Below are positions 31,580 through 41,772 of a DNA stretch of 64,000 nucleotides, piece by piece (the first letter of the stretch is position 1; each line of letters begins with the position of its first letter). Both the position numbers and the translations under genes were made by a program. The DNA comes from Clostridia bacterium (lineage in GTDB: Bacteria; Bacillota; Clostridia; Lachnospirales; Lachnospiraceae): the NCBI GenBank assembly GCA_009929525.1, contig SAAH01000007.1, positions 1-64,000 on the forward strand. The letters run 5' to 3'. The notes beneath the pieces were generated by a model, which was given only the letters and a program-made list of their open reading frames with translations, was not told the origin of the DNA and searched no databases.

Positions 31580-32176
31580 TCACATATCTTCATACATTGC
31601 TTTTAGCATACGTACGATTTGCGGTGGGGTGAACCGGCTGCTGTCGATACAAAGATCATATTGTCCCATATCCAGCCATTTTTCATCTGTATAATATTCG
31701 TAGTAGTAGCGCCGTTCCTTATCTATTTTTTTGATCATATTCGCAGCACTCTTTTCTGTGCGTTCCAGTCGATTGACTACAGTTTTTACCCGATGATCGA
31801 ATGGAGCATGGATAAATATACTGCTGCACTGATCTCGCAGGATATGATTGGCACAGCGCCCGATGATGACACAATCTTCTTGTTTGGCAATGGAACGGAT
31901 GATTTCGCTCTCAGCCTGAAAAAGAACATCGTTCATTGGGTAAAAGTGGTATTGCGGTTCCATCAACATGGGATCATTGATGGGATAGCGCCACTGACTT
32001 GCACGCTTTTCATCTACTTTTAGAAGTTCATCATAAGGAATTCCTTTTTTTTCACTGGCGATCCGAATAAGTTCTTTATCATAATAATGAATTCCAAGCT
32101 CTTCAGCCAGGATTTTCCCCAGATGTCTTCCGTTACTTCCGTACATTCGATTGATGGTTATGACCTTTCCTGCCAT
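31580..32176 (-). CDS. Cytidylate kinase-like family protein
   Basis: VITINRMYGSNGRHLGKILAEELGIHYYDKELI, VIIGRCANHIL. Confidence 0.85.
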   Translation of the reverse strand: MAGKVITINRMYGSNGRHLGKILAEELGIHYYDKELIRIASEKKGIPYDELLKVDEKRASQWRYPINDPMLMEPQYHFYPMNDVLFQAESEIIRSIAKQEDCVIIGRCANHILRDQCSSIFIHAPFDHRVKTVVNRLERTEKSAANMIKKIDKERRYYYEYYTDEKWLDMGQYDLCIDSSRFTPPQIVRMLKAMYEDM

Positions 32177-32363
32177 AATTGTCGCCTCCCTTTAGCTATT
32201 GATATTGTCCGACCTATATTTATATACATTATAACAAAATACTCTGAAAATTTCCATATATTGTATAAAAATTTAGAAAAATATAAGGAATCATTTGTCG
32301 GGGTGTACGAAATTTGAAAAATGGGTTATAATAACAGAGAAAATTGTTTTAGGAGGAAAAATC

Positions 32364-33353
32364 ATGTTGAAAATATTATTTTACGATACAAAAAGTTACG
32401 ATAAAGAATCATTTGAAAGCAAGAGGGGCGAATATCCAGATATCCAGATTGATTATTTGAAGTCTGAACTGGCGCCAAATACAGCTAAACTGGCAAAGGG
32501 ATACGATGCCATCTGTGCATTTGTAAGCAGTGAGGTGGGAACACAGACGATAGAAATCCTTCATGAGTGTGGGGTGAAACTGATTCTTATGCGCTGCGCA
32601 GGATTTAATAATGTAGACATTGATAAAGCAAATGAGTGTCAGATCAAGGTTATGCGTGTACCGGGATATTCACCGGAGGCTGTAGCAGAGCATGCGATGG
32701 CGCTGGCGCTGGCAGCAAGCCGCCGTATTCATAAGGCTTATGTTCGTGTGAGAGAGAACGATTTTAGCCTTGGAGGAATGCTGGGTCTGAACCTTTATCA
32801 GAAGACGGCAGGAATCGTTGGAACTGGTAAGATAGGTGCGGCGATGGCACGTATTTGTCATGGATTTGGAATGAAAGTCATTGCTTATGATAAGTATGAG
32901 AATCCGAGCCTTGATTTTGTCACTTATGTAACAATGGATGAACTGCTGGCACAGAGTGATCTGATTTCTCTTCATTGTCCGCTGATGGATGACACCTATC
33001 ACTTAGTTAATATTGAGACAATAAAGAAGATGAAAGATGGAGTGATCCTTGTCAATACATCCCGTGGCGGTCTGGTGAAAACAGAAGATCTGATCGAGGG
33101 AATCCGTGCAAGAAAGTTCTTTGCAGTCGGTTTGGATGTATACGAGGAAGAAAAGAAAAATGTATTTGAAGACCGTTCAGACGAGATTATGGAAAGCTCC
33201 ATAACAGCTCGTCTGTTGTCCTTCCCGAATGTAGTGATCACATCTCATCAGGGATTCTTTACCCACGAGGCATTGTCAGCGATCAGCGAGACTACTTTGA
33301 ATAATGCAATGGCGTTTATAAAAGGTGAGACTACAGGAAATGAAGTAGAATAA
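32364..33353 (+). CDS. D-2-hydroxyacid dehydrogenase (D-lactate dehydrogenase-like)
   Basis: MRCAGFNNVDIDKA, VPGYSPEAVAEHAMAL, GIVGTGKIGAAMARI. Confidence 0.93.
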   Translation: MLKILFYDTKSYDKESFESKRGEYPDIQIDYLKSELAPNTAKLAKGYDAICAFVSSEVGTQTIEILHECGVKLILMRCAGFNNVDIDKANECQIKVMRVPGYSPEAVAEHAMALALAASRRIHKAYVRVRENDFSLGGMLGLNLYQKTAGIVGTGKIGAAMARICHGFGMKVIAYDKYENPSLDFVTYVTMDELLAQSDLISLHCPLMDDTYHLVNIETIKKMKDGVILVNTSRGGLVKTEDLIEGIRARKFFAVGLDVYEEEKKNVFEDRSDEIMESSITARLLSFPNVVITSHQGFFTHEALSAISETTLNNAMAFIKGETTGNEVE

Positions 33354-33365
33354 GAGGAAAAAAGT

Positions 33366-35087
33366 ATGGAGTACAGAAGTCAAAGATTGCGGCAGATCGC
33401 ACCGGAGCTTGATCCATTAAGGCTGGGTACCGGATGGAAAAAGGAAGATTTGGGAAAGATACAGATATTGATAGAAAGTTCATTTGGTGACAGCCATCCG
33501 GGAAGTGTCCATCTTCTGGAATTGGCCGAAGAGGCAAAAGCAGGTGCTGCTATGGAAGGCGGGCATGGCGCCAGATATTTTTGTACGGATATATGTGACG
33601 GAGAGGCACAGGGGCATGATGGAATCAACTATTCCCTCGCCTCCCGGGATATGATGACAAACATGATGGAGATCCATGCAAATGCAACTCCATTTGACGG
33701 AGGGGTATTTATCGCCAGCTGCGATAAAAGTATGCCGGCTCATCTGATGGCGATAGGAAGAATTAATATTCCTTCTATCGCGATAGCAGGCGGTGTGATG
33801 GATGCCGGTCCGGATCTTTTGACTCTGGAGCAGATCGGAGCCTACCATGCAATGTATGAAAGAGGCGAGATCACAGAAGAGAAAATGGAGTATTACAAGC
33901 AAAATGCGTGTCCTTCTTGTGGTGCCTGCTCGTTTATGGGAACTGCATCTACGATGCAGATCATGGCAGAAGCGTTGGGTCTGGCACTTCCAGGCAGTGC
34001 ATTGTTACCGGCCACGAGTCAGGAACTTAGGGAATATGCAAGGGAAGCAGGACGACAGTCCGTACGCCTTGCCAGGATGAACCTGACTCCGGATAAGATC
34101 GTGACAAAAGAAGCTTTTGAAAATGCGATCATGGTACATGCAGCAATCTCAGGCTCTACGAATTCACTCCTGCATCTTCCGGCAATCGCAAAAGAGTTTG
34201 GTGTGGAGATAGACAGTGATACCTTCGATCGGCTTCATAGAGGTGCTCATTATCTATTGGACATCCGACCGGCAGGTCGATGGCCTGCTCAGTATTTTTA
34301 CTATGCGGGCGGTGTTCCAAGGATCATGGAAGAAATCAGATCTATGCTTCACCTTGATGTTTTGACCGTTACGGGAAAAACTTTAGGCGAAAATCTGGAC
34401 GAATTAAAGAAAAATGGTTATTATGAAAAAGGACAGAAATATCTGGAAGAAATTGGATTAAAAAGAGAAGATGTGATACGTTCTTTTGATGATGCATTTG
34501 GAACTGATGGAAGCATTGCGATCTTAAAGGGCAATCTGGCACCGGAGGGAGCAGTTGTTAAGCATACAGTTGTTCCAAAAGAAATGTTTGAAGCAGTCCT
34601 TCGGGCACGCCCTTTTGACTGTGAAGAGGACGCGATCCATGCAGTCCTGACACATGAGATCAAACCGCAGGATGCGGTGATCATCCGGTACGAGGGTCCA
34701 AAGGGAAGTGGTATGCCGGAGATGTTCTATACCACAGAGGCGATAGCATCGGATGCCGAGCTTGGTGCTTCTATTGCACTGCTGACAGACGGAAGATTTT
34801 CGGGAGCATCTAAAGGGCCGGCTGTGGGACATATTTCTCCAGAAGCAGCCCAGGGCGGTCCGATCGCTCTGGTGGAAGAAGGCGATTTGATACACCTGAG
34901 TATTTCCCATAGAAAATTAGAGATTGTAGGAATCCATGGGGAAGAAATGTCGCCGGAGGAAGTAGAAAAGGTTTTGGAAGAAAGAAGAGCCGCTTGGCAG
35001 CCGAAACCGGGAAAATATGAAGATGGTGTTATGAAGATATTTGCAGACCGGGCAGTGTCCGCAATGAAGGGCGGATATATGGAGTAG
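33366..35087 (+). CDS. IlvD/Edd-family dehydratase
   Basis: SCDKSMPAHLMA, CPSCGACSFMGTASTM, LTDGRFSGASKGPAVGH. Confidence 0.93.
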   Translation: MEYRSQRLRQIAPELDPLRLGTGWKKEDLGKIQILIESSFGDSHPGSVHLLELAEEAKAGAAMEGGHGARYFCTDICDGEAQGHDGINYSLASRDMMTNMMEIHANATPFDGGVFIASCDKSMPAHLMAIGRINIPSIAIAGGVMDAGPDLLTLEQIGAYHAMYERGEITEEKMEYYKQNACPSCGACSFMGTASTMQIMAEALGLALPGSALLPATSQELREYAREAGRQSVRLARMNLTPDKIVTKEAFENAIMVHAAISGSTNSLLHLPAIAKEFGVEIDSDTFDRLHRGAHYLLDIRPAGRWPAQYFYYAGGVPRIMEEIRSMLHLDVLTVTGKTLGENLDELKKNGYYEKGQKYLEEIGLKREDVIRSFDDAFGTDGSIAILKGNLAPEGAVVKHTVVPKEMFEAVLRARPFDCEEDAIHAVLTHEIKPQDAVIIRYEGPKGSGMPEMFYTTEAIASDAELGASIALLTDGRFSGASKGPAVGHISPEAAQGGPIALVEEGDLIHLSISHRKLEIVGIHGEEMSPEEVEKVLEERRAAWQPKPGKYEDGVMKIFADRAVSAMKGGYME

Positions 35088-35173
35088 GTTGGAGAGGTTC
35101 TGTTTGGGAAATATCCCAGACAACTGCGAGTTTTTGCTATACAGAAATATAAGAGAAAAGTGCAGGGGATAAG

Positions 35174-35893
35174 ATGAGAGTAGCGATTGTAGAAGATCAG
35201 ATGAGTGATGCTGAAAAGCTGAAGGAATTCTTGGGCAGATGCTGTGAAGAATAAGGAGTGGAACTGCAGATCCAGTATTTTGAAAATGGGGAAAAGTTTC
35301 TTCAAAACTTCCAGAGCGGGATGTACGAAGTGGCCTTTTTGGATGTCTATATGGAATCAAAACTTAATGGTATGGATGTCGCCCATAAGATACGGGAAAA
35401 AGACGAAAAATGCCAGATTATTTTTGCTACCACCAGTAATGAATTCGGTGTGGAAAGTTATGAGATACATGCCTTTGACTACCTGTTAAAACCATATGTG
35501 TATGAGAGGCTCCATGAATGTGTGACCCGTTTGATGAAGGAAATGAATACGGTTTCATATTTCATAGAGCTCAAGGTGGGGCGAATACATAGAAAAGTTC
35601 TTTTGGACGAAGTTATTTACACGGATTACAATAATCATTACGTTCAGCTTCATACAGCACAGGAGGTATTGCGAAGCTATATGCCATTTGATACTCTGGC
35701 GGAGATGCTGAAACCATACAAACAATTCCTGAATTGCTATCGAAACTGTTTTGTAAATATGGATCATATCGTGAGCCTGGATAATAAAGATTTCGTTCTG
35801 AGTTCAGGGGAGCGGATGCCGATGTTTAGAAAAGAGAAAAATGAACTGAAACAGATTTATGCTGATTATCTTTTTAATAAGATGAAAGGGTAG
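35174..35893 (+). pseudogene. LytTR-family response regulator interrupted by in-frame TAA
   Basis: MRVAIVEDQMSDAEKLKEFLGRCCEE-TAA(35252)-GVELQIQYFENGEKFLQNFQ...; same frame continues through receiver and LytTR domains. Confidence 0.8.
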
Positions 35894-35961
35894 GAAAAAA
35901 GTGCTTGCTTTTCTTAGTAGAATGTGATAATATTATTTTCGGCTCGAACGAACAGAAACTT

Positions 35962-36044
35962 GCCGCTGTGGCGGAATTGGCAGACGCACATGACTCAAAA
36001 TCATGCGGTTAACAGCCGTGCCGGTTCGAGTCCGGCCAGCGGCA
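35962..36044 (+). tRNA. tRNA-Leu (CAA)
   Basis: Acceptor gccgctg/cagcggc, anticodon stem catga/tcatg with loop ctCAAaa, variable arm, T loop ttcgagt. Confidence 0.93.
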
Positions 36045-36048
36045 TATG

Positions 36049-36080
36049 AAAACCGAAATCTGAAAAGATTTCGGTTTTTC
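36049..36080 (+). terminator. Intrinsic terminator after tRNA-Leu
   Basis: AACCGAAATC-tgaaaa-GATTTCGGTT-TTT. Confidence 0.88.
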
Positions 36081-36158
36081 TCTTTTCTTTTTTAAAAATT
36101 GTGCTATACTAGAGTTTATGAAATGTAGTTTTAGATACGCTTTTGCGTACAAATAATT

Positions 36159-36232
36159 GGAAGTATAGCTCAGCTGGGATGAGCGTTCGCCTCACACGCG
36201 AAAGGTCATGGGTTCGAGCCCCATTACTTCCA
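36159..36232 (+). tRNA. tRNA-Val (CAC)
   Basis: Acceptor ggaagta/tacttcc, anticodon loop ctCACac, T loop ttcgagc. Confidence 0.92.
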
Positions 36233-36238
36233 TTATCT

Positions 36239-36309
36239 GCAGGTATAGTTCATTGGTAGAACACCAGCTTCCCAAGCTGGGGAGGGGGGTTCGATTCCCC
36301 TTACCTGCT
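36239..36309 (+). tRNA. tRNA-Gly (CCC)
   Basis: Acceptor gcaggta/tacctgc, ccagc ttCCCaa gctgg anticodon arm, T loop ttcgatt. Confidence 0.92.
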
Positions 36310-36653
36310 TATGCATTATATTTTTACAGCGATTCGCTGTATCCGGCAGTTCTGCCACAAAATCCAAAGAAAACATGCAATTGAAAATTGAAGAGGAAAG
36401 AATGAGGGATGCTTATGAATTGAATATAAGTTATTTTTTTGCTGTGCATTTTTTATGGTTGATTTTCCAACGATGCAATATTATAATGTGCATATATAAA
36501 CAATAGAATCAATCTGAATAAAAATCCTTCTTAGCTATCTAAGTAAAAACCTATCTAAATAAAATCATCAAAATATAGTCTGAACACAGTCACATCAAAT
36601 AACACATCTAAGGAATGCACATATCTGTGCATCTGTCTAAGAAAGGAATGTAC

Positions 36654-37640
36654 ATGAGTCAAAAGAAGGACCAGATCATACTCAACTATCTGGAAAAGCC
36701 GGAGCGGTTGGCAGATCTAATTAATGTAAATTGTTTTCGAGGAGAACAAGTGGTGAAAGAAAGTGACATCCATGTTCTTTCAGGGGAAACAAAACATATC
36801 ATAAAAGATAAAAACGGAGAGATACTCACAGTGTCACGCTTTCGTGATATCCTGCGTGCAGTTACAGCAAATGGGATTTTTATTATCATAGGCTGTGAAA
36901 ATCAAATGAAAATACATTATGCGATGCCAGTGAGGGAAATGCTGTATGATGCACTGAATTATACGGATCAGGTGAAGCAGATTGCAAGAGAACATAAGAA
37001 AAACAAGGAATGGAAGAACAGTGAAGAGTTTTTATCAGGCATGACAAAGGAAGACAGACTAAAGCCGGTCATTACACTATTACTGTACTATGGAGAAAAA
37101 CCATGGGATGGCAGCCTGGATCTGCATGGGATATTGGAGTTTGGTGAATATGAATACTTGAAAGAATATGTGCCGAACTACAGGATGAATCTGATATCCG
37201 TCAGGTGTCCGGAGGATTTGGAACACTATCATACGGATTTGCGTGAATTTTTGGGAATCATGAAGTATGCATCAGATGCATGGGGGATGGAGCGATACGT
37301 AGAGCGGAATAAGGCACGGTTTGATTGTGTAGAAGAAGATCTGCTTGAAGTTATAGCAGAACTACTGGGAGAAAAGAAACGGCTGATGCTAGTGAAAGAA
37401 GAAGTGGAAGAGGAAGGAGGAAAAATCAATATGTGTAAGGCGTTTGATCAGTTGGAGGAACGGGGGTTTAGGAAAGGGAGAGAGCTGGGAATTGAACAAG
37501 GAATAAAGCAGGGAATTGAAGTTTTTATACTTGATAAAATGGAAGATAAGGTTGAGCCGCAGAAAATCATAGAAAAACTGCAGTACAGGTTTTCGTTGAC
37601 GTATGGGGATGCGTGGAAATATTTGGAGAGGTATATGTAG
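36654..37640 (+). CDS. Rpn-family (PD-(D/E)XK) putative nuclease/transposase
   Basis: DQIILNYLEKPERLADLINVNCFRGEQVV and C-terminal GIEQGIKQGIE typical of the family. Confidence 0.75.
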   Translation: MSQKKDQIILNYLEKPERLADLINVNCFRGEQVVKESDIHVLSGETKHIIKDKNGEILTVSRFRDILRAVTANGIFIIIGCENQMKIHYAMPVREMLYDALNYTDQVKQIAREHKKNKEWKNSEEFLSGMTKEDRLKPVITLLLYYGEKPWDGSLDLHGILEFGEYEYLKEYVPNYRMNLISVRCPEDLEHYHTDLREFLGIMKYASDAWGMERYVERNKARFDCVEEDLLEVIAELLGEKKRLMLVKEEVEEEGGKINMCKAFDQLEERGFRKGRELGIEQGIKQGIEVFILDKMEDKVEPQKIIEKLQYRFSLTYGDAWKYLERYM

Positions 37641-37830
37641 CATGGATATAGTAACCATTAGCCAGAATAAAAATCTACGGTAAATCATTATTTTCAATAG
37701 AATCAAGAAGAAATCTGTCATATCCTTGTGGCGGGTTTCTTTCTTTATATTTTCCATCTTGCCAGTCCCCCAAGAAAAAGCTATAATAGTCTACATACGA
37801 ATGCCCAAAGGGCTATATTAAGGAGGAAAT

Positions 37831-38769
37831 ATGATACTGGATTTGGTTATACTGGTTATCGGGTTTGCGCTTCTTATTAAAGGAGCTGATTTTTTAGTAG
37901 CAGGAGCTGCGGGGATTGCGGAGAGATTTCACATTCCGCAGATAGTGATCGGTCTTACAATCGTAGCTTTTGGTACGAGTGCTCCGGAGGCGGCTATTAG
38001 CATCTCGGCGGGACTCAAGGGGGCAACAGGAATTTCAATAGGAAATGTAGTGGGAAGTAATATCCTAAATATATTATTGATTTTGGGGATAACAGCATGT
38101 ATTGTTCCACTCAAGGTGGAAAAGAGCACAATCAAATTCGAGATTCCATTTACCATTTTTATCACGATTCTTCTTGTGATCATGGGAAATACTTTAGGGG
38201 AAATTGGATTTTTTACAGGTTGTTTGTTCTGGCTTCTGTTTATCGTATTTTTGGCATATTTGTATCGGATTTCGAGGCAAAACCAACAAGAAGAGTTGGA
38301 AAATCAGCAGCATAAGATGCAAAAGATATGGGTCCTTGCACTTGTGACAGTGGGTGGTCTGGCAGCTATCATATTTGGCAGTGATCTTACGGTAGACAGT
38401 GCTACCAGCATAGCTACGAGACTGGGAATGAGTGACCGTCTGATCGGACTTACGATCGTAGCATTTGGTACATCTTTACCAGAGCTTGTGACATCTGTTA
38501 CGGCGGCAAGAAAGAATAATGTAGATATAGCCATAGGAAATATTGTTGGAAGCAACATTTTTAATATATTATTTGTTCTGGGTACTACATGCCTTGTGGC
38601 AACGGTACCGTATGCATCCAAGTTCTTTGTGGATGGATTGGTTTGTATCGGTGCAGCAGTTCTTTTATGGCTGTGTGTTGCGAAGACGAAGGTGCTGAAA
38701 AGATGGGGAGGAGTTATCTTCCTGATATCTTATGGAGCTTATTTTGTATATCTGCTGACAATGCAATAA
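37831..38769 (+). CDS. Calcium/sodium antiporter (CaCA family)
   Basis: Two inverted repeats with VAFGTSAPEAAISI / VGSNILNIL and VAFGTSLPELVTSV / VGSNIFNIL. Confidence 0.95.
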   Translation: MILDLVILVIGFALLIKGADFLVAGAAGIAERFHIPQIVIGLTIVAFGTSAPEAAISISAGLKGATGISIGNVVGSNILNILLILGITACIVPLKVEKSTIKFEIPFTIFITILLVIMGNTLGEIGFFTGCLFWLLFIVFLAYLYRISRQNQQEELENQQHKMQKIWVLALVTVGGLAAIIFGSDLTVDSATSIATRLGMSDRLIGLTIVAFGTSLPELVTSVTAARKNNVDIAIGNIVGSNIFNILFVLGTTCLVATVPYASKFFVDGLVCIGAAVLLWLCVAKTKVLKRWGGVIFLISYGAYFVYLLTMQ

Positions 38770-38791
38770 AACATAAGGAGGAGAATAAACC

Positions 38792-39313
38792 ATGAACGAA
38801 ACATTAAAGACATTGGTAACGAGAAGAAGCGTGAGATCATACCTGCCGGAACAGATCAAAAAAGAAGAACTGGACCAGATTCTTGAGGCTGGTGAGTATG
38901 CAGCAAGTGGAATGGGAATGCAGTCGGCAATCATGATTGTAGTTCAGGATGCGGATACTATTAAGTATCTTTCCGAACTGAATGCAAAGGTCATGGGAGT
39001 TACTTCAGATCCGTTTTACGGAGCACCTACGGTGGTGATCGTGCTGGCAGATAAGAATAGAGGAACCTGTGTGGAAGATGGAAGTCTTGTGATGGGAAAT
39101 CTTATGAACGCAGCAGCGTCTCTGGGAGTAGGTTCTTGCTGGATACACAGAGCCCAAGAGGTATTTTCTTCAAAAGAGGGCCAGGACCTCCTTAAAAAAT
39201 GGGGAATCGAAGGCGAATATATCGGTGTGGGACACTGCATATTGGGCTATGCCAAAGGAGATATGCCGGAGGCAAAACCAAGAAAAGAAAATTACGTTTA
39301 TTTTGCAAAATAA
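38792..39313 (+). CDS. Nitroreductase-family protein
   Basis: TLVTRRSVRSYLPEQIKKEELDQILEAG; FMN-binding-like C-terminus. Confidence 0.92.
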   Translation: MNETLKTLVTRRSVRSYLPEQIKKEELDQILEAGEYAASGMGMQSAIMIVVQDADTIKYLSELNAKVMGVTSDPFYGAPTVVIVLADKNRGTCVEDGSLVMGNLMNAAASLGVGSCWIHRAQEVFSSKEGQDLLKKWGIEGEYIGVGHCILGYAKGDMPEAKPRKENYVYFAK

Positions 39314-39338
39314 AGAACAGCAGTAAAGGAACGATAAT

Positions 39339-39518
39339 ATGTCAGGAAAAAGCAACTGCGATACCTGCAGTAATTATATATATGATGAAGAAAGTGAATG
39401 TTATTGTTGCGATATCAACCTTGATGAGGATGAGATGTATCGTTTTATGAGTGACACTTTGTATAATTGCCCCTATTATCAATTGGATGATGAGTATAGG
39501 ATTGCGCGGAAACAGTAA
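39339..39518 (+). CDS. Small cysteine-rich protein (DUF6472-like)
   Basis: MSGKSNCDTCSNYIYDEESECYCCDINLDEDEMYRFMSDTLYNCPYYQLDDEYRIARKQ; not in supplied + ORF track. Confidence 0.75.
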   Translation: MSGKSNCDTCSNYIYDEESECYCCDINLDEDEMYRFMSDTLYNCPYYQLDDEYRIARKQ

Positions 39519-39580
39519 CGGATAGGCGGTAATGCCAGATCATGGAGGGGTTGCACATTGTCAGGTTATAAAATTTTAAT

Positions 39581-39609
39581 TTGACAAACAAAGCATTCCT
39601 TAATACAAT
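39581..39609 (+). promoter_or_regulatory. SigA-type promoter
   Basis: TTGACA - 17 nt - TACAAT. Confidence 0.85.
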
Positions 39610-39655
39610 GTTCTTTAACGGCCCCCTTTGGGACAAAAGGAAAGGGGTAATTAGA

Positions 39656-39706
39656 ATGATTGTTCAGGACGTAATCCTGAATGGTTGTAATTCAGGAGGA
39701 AAATGA
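39656..39706 (+). CDS. Putative 16-aa leader peptide, translationally coupled to downstream gene
   Basis: RBS aggaaagggg, ATG, MIVQDVILNGCNSGGK, TGA overlapping next ATG (ATGA). Confidence 0.5.
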   Translation: MIVQDVILNGCNSGGK

Positions 39707-40527
39707 TGTATAACTATGAAAATCAAAAAGAAATGCGTTCTGCAATCAACGGTAAAATGATTGTAATGGTCGTGGGAATGTTTCTTATCATAACCGCGGT
39801 TACAACGACTTTGCTCCAGGCATTCCAATATTTGTATATGGCAAATGCTGCAAATGGTGGGATGCAAGATGCTATAGATGCTCTTGCCCAAGCACAGCTT
39901 AGTATAGGACAGGTTGTCGGCATAGGTGTAGCTTATGTGATAACTGGAATTGTGCAAGTGGTGGCTGGAATTGTCTGCGTGAAGTTCTCAAACCGTCTTG
40001 ATAAAGTGAAATTATGCTTGTATATGGATGGATTATTGTTTTTGGTAGTGATTCTCCAGCAGGTATATCTGATGCTTCTTTTGCAGACCTTGAATCCTTT
40101 TGGAATGCTTTCTGGATTGGTTATGCCGGCTTTCCTTCTTTGGGCTATCACACGCCTTATGAAATTGGCTAAAAAATATCCGGATCGTAAGTTTGCAGTA
40201 GAACCGAATCCTGCCAGGAATCAGAGAAAAGCGACAGCACAGGCTCAGCCAAAGAAAAATCTGATGGAGAAAGCAAAAGCACAGGTATCAGATGAAGAAC
40301 TCGCAGCACGTGTTGCAGGAGAAATCCCGTTGGATGATGCAAAGGATGTTAGCGATACTGTTATGACTGCAGAAGTGATAGATGATGATGATGTGCAGGA
40401 ATCTGGCTCAACAGAGGAAAACGATGCACAGGATGCAGAGTGGACAGAATCGACAGATGAAAACGATATGCAGGATGCAGAAACTAGTGAAGAATCAGAT
40501 AGCGATTTGGATGAAACAAAAGAATAA
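39703..40527 (+). CDS. Membrane protein with acidic repetitive C-terminus, unknown function
   Basis: Four predicted TM segments by eye, then DDDDVQESGSTEENDAQDAEWTESTDENDMQDAETSEESDSDLDETKE. Confidence 0.75.
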   Translation: MMYNYENQKEMRSAINGKMIVMVVGMFLIITAVTTTLLQAFQYLYMANAANGGMQDAIDALAQAQLSIGQVVGIGVAYVITGIVQVVAGIVCVKFSNRLDKVKLCLYMDGLLFLVVILQQVYLMLLLQTLNPFGMLSGLVMPAFLLWAITRLMKLAKKYPDRKFAVEPNPARNQRKATAQAQPKKNLMEKAKAQVSDEELAARVAGEIPLDDAKDVSDTVMTAEVIDDDDVQESGSTEENDAQDAEWTESTDENDMQDAETSEESDSDLDETKE

Positions 40528-40540
40528 GTAAAATATAAGA

Positions 40541-40588
40541 AAAACCCCGGCGGTCAGCGAAGATGGACTGAGCTTCCGGGGGTTTTCT
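40541..40588 (+). terminator. Intrinsic terminator
   Basis: aaaaccccggcggtcagcgaagatggactgagcttccgggggtttt. Confidence 0.85.
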
Positions 40589-40608
40589 GTCTGAAAGGAG
40601 GGGTCAAA

Positions 40609-41772
40609 ATGCGTTTTTTTCATTTGTCGGATCTACATATAGGAAAACAATTTTATGGATATCCTCTTTTGGAAGATCAGGAGTGGATATTAAAAGAGAT
40701 TCTCCAGCTGGTACGTGAACGAAGACCGGATGCAGTTCTCATATCGGGAGATGTGTATGACAAATCTGTGCCGGCGGCGGAAGCGGTAGCTGTCTTTGAT
40801 CATTTTCTGGGTGAGCTTGCCAGTATTGAACCAAGGATACCGGTACTTGTGATCAGTGGAAATCATGATTCTGGGGAGCGTCTTTCCTTTGCGGGAAGTA
40901 TTCTGGAAAATGAGCAGGTCTATATCATGGGAAATGCACCGAAAGGGCCCAAAGAGTGGCTGAAAAAGGTTACTTTGGAAGATGAGTGGGGGAAAGCAGA
41001 TATTTATATGCTTCCATTTTTAAAGCCGGGCATGGTGAAAAATGTTTTTAACGAAGGTGAGGAGCCGGAAACTTATCAGGAAGCAGTAAGCGGAATCCTG
41101 TCAAGAGAAAACGTGGATGAAAATCACAGAAATATACTTATGGCTCATCAATTTTTTACTGCTGGTGGGGAAGGTCCCAAGTTAAGTGAGTCCGAAACCG
41201 TTTCCGTGGGTGGAATCGATCAGGTAGATACAAAATGTCTGGATGGATTTGACTATGTGGCACTGGGACATATCCATCGTCCTCAGTCCATGGGAAGAGA
41301 AGCAGTGAGATACTGCGGGACGCCTTTGAAATATTCGGTCAGCGAATGGAATCAGATAAAGTCCTTGACGGAAGTAGAGATAGGCGAAAAAGGCACGCAG
41401 CCGCAGATACATCTATTGGAGCTGCATCCCCTCAGGGATGTGAGAGTTATAAGAGGAAAGCTGGAAGACATACTTTTGGCAGCAGAGGGGGAGGTAAGCG
41501 ATGATTATGTGAGTGTGACACTGACAGATGAACAGGATCCCTATCAGCCCAAGGAACGTCTGGAGGCAATATTTCCGCATATACTCGAGGTCAAGATGGA
41601 CAATTCCCGCACGAGCGGTTTGGAGTGGCTGGAGGAAGAGACAGAGACGATCACAGACCCCAAAGAAGTATTTGAACGATTTTTCTTTCAGATGCAGGGA
41701 CGGGAGATGGACGAAGAAGAAAAGTTGATTCTGCAGGAAGTTTTTGAAAGTGTAGGTGAGGCGGAAGGATGA
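40609..41772 (+). CDS. sbcD: Exonuclease subunit SbcD
   Basis: MRFFHLSDLHIGKQFYGY, SGDVYDKSVP, ISGNHDSGERL. Confidence 0.95.
   Translation: MRFFHLSDLHIGKQFYGYPLLEDQEWILKEILQLVRERRPDAVLISGDVYDKSVPAAEAVAVFDHFLGELASIEPRIPVLVISGNHDSGERLSFAGSILENEQVYIMGNAPKGPKEWLKKVTLEDEWGKADIYMLPFLKPGMVKNVFNEGEEPETYQEAVSGILSRENVDENHRNILMAHQFFTAGGEGPKLSESETVSVGGIDQVDTKCLDGFDYVALGHIHRPQSMGREAVRYCGTPLKYSVSEWNQIKSLTEVEIGEKGTQPQIHLLELHPLRDVRVIRGKLEDILLAAEGEVSDDYVSVTLTDEQDPYQPKERLEAIFPHILEVKMDNSRTSGLEWLEEETETITDPKEVFERFFFQMQGREMDEEEKLILQEVFESVGEAEG

Noticed and set aside
36310-36650. AT-rich region with tctaagt/tctaaat motifs considered as a CRISPR or iteron array
   Set aside because: Motifs are short, irregularly spaced and not true repeats
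36654-37640. Rpn-family gene considered as a mobile element
   Set aside because: No terminal inverted repeats or target duplications seen around it; kept only as a CDS
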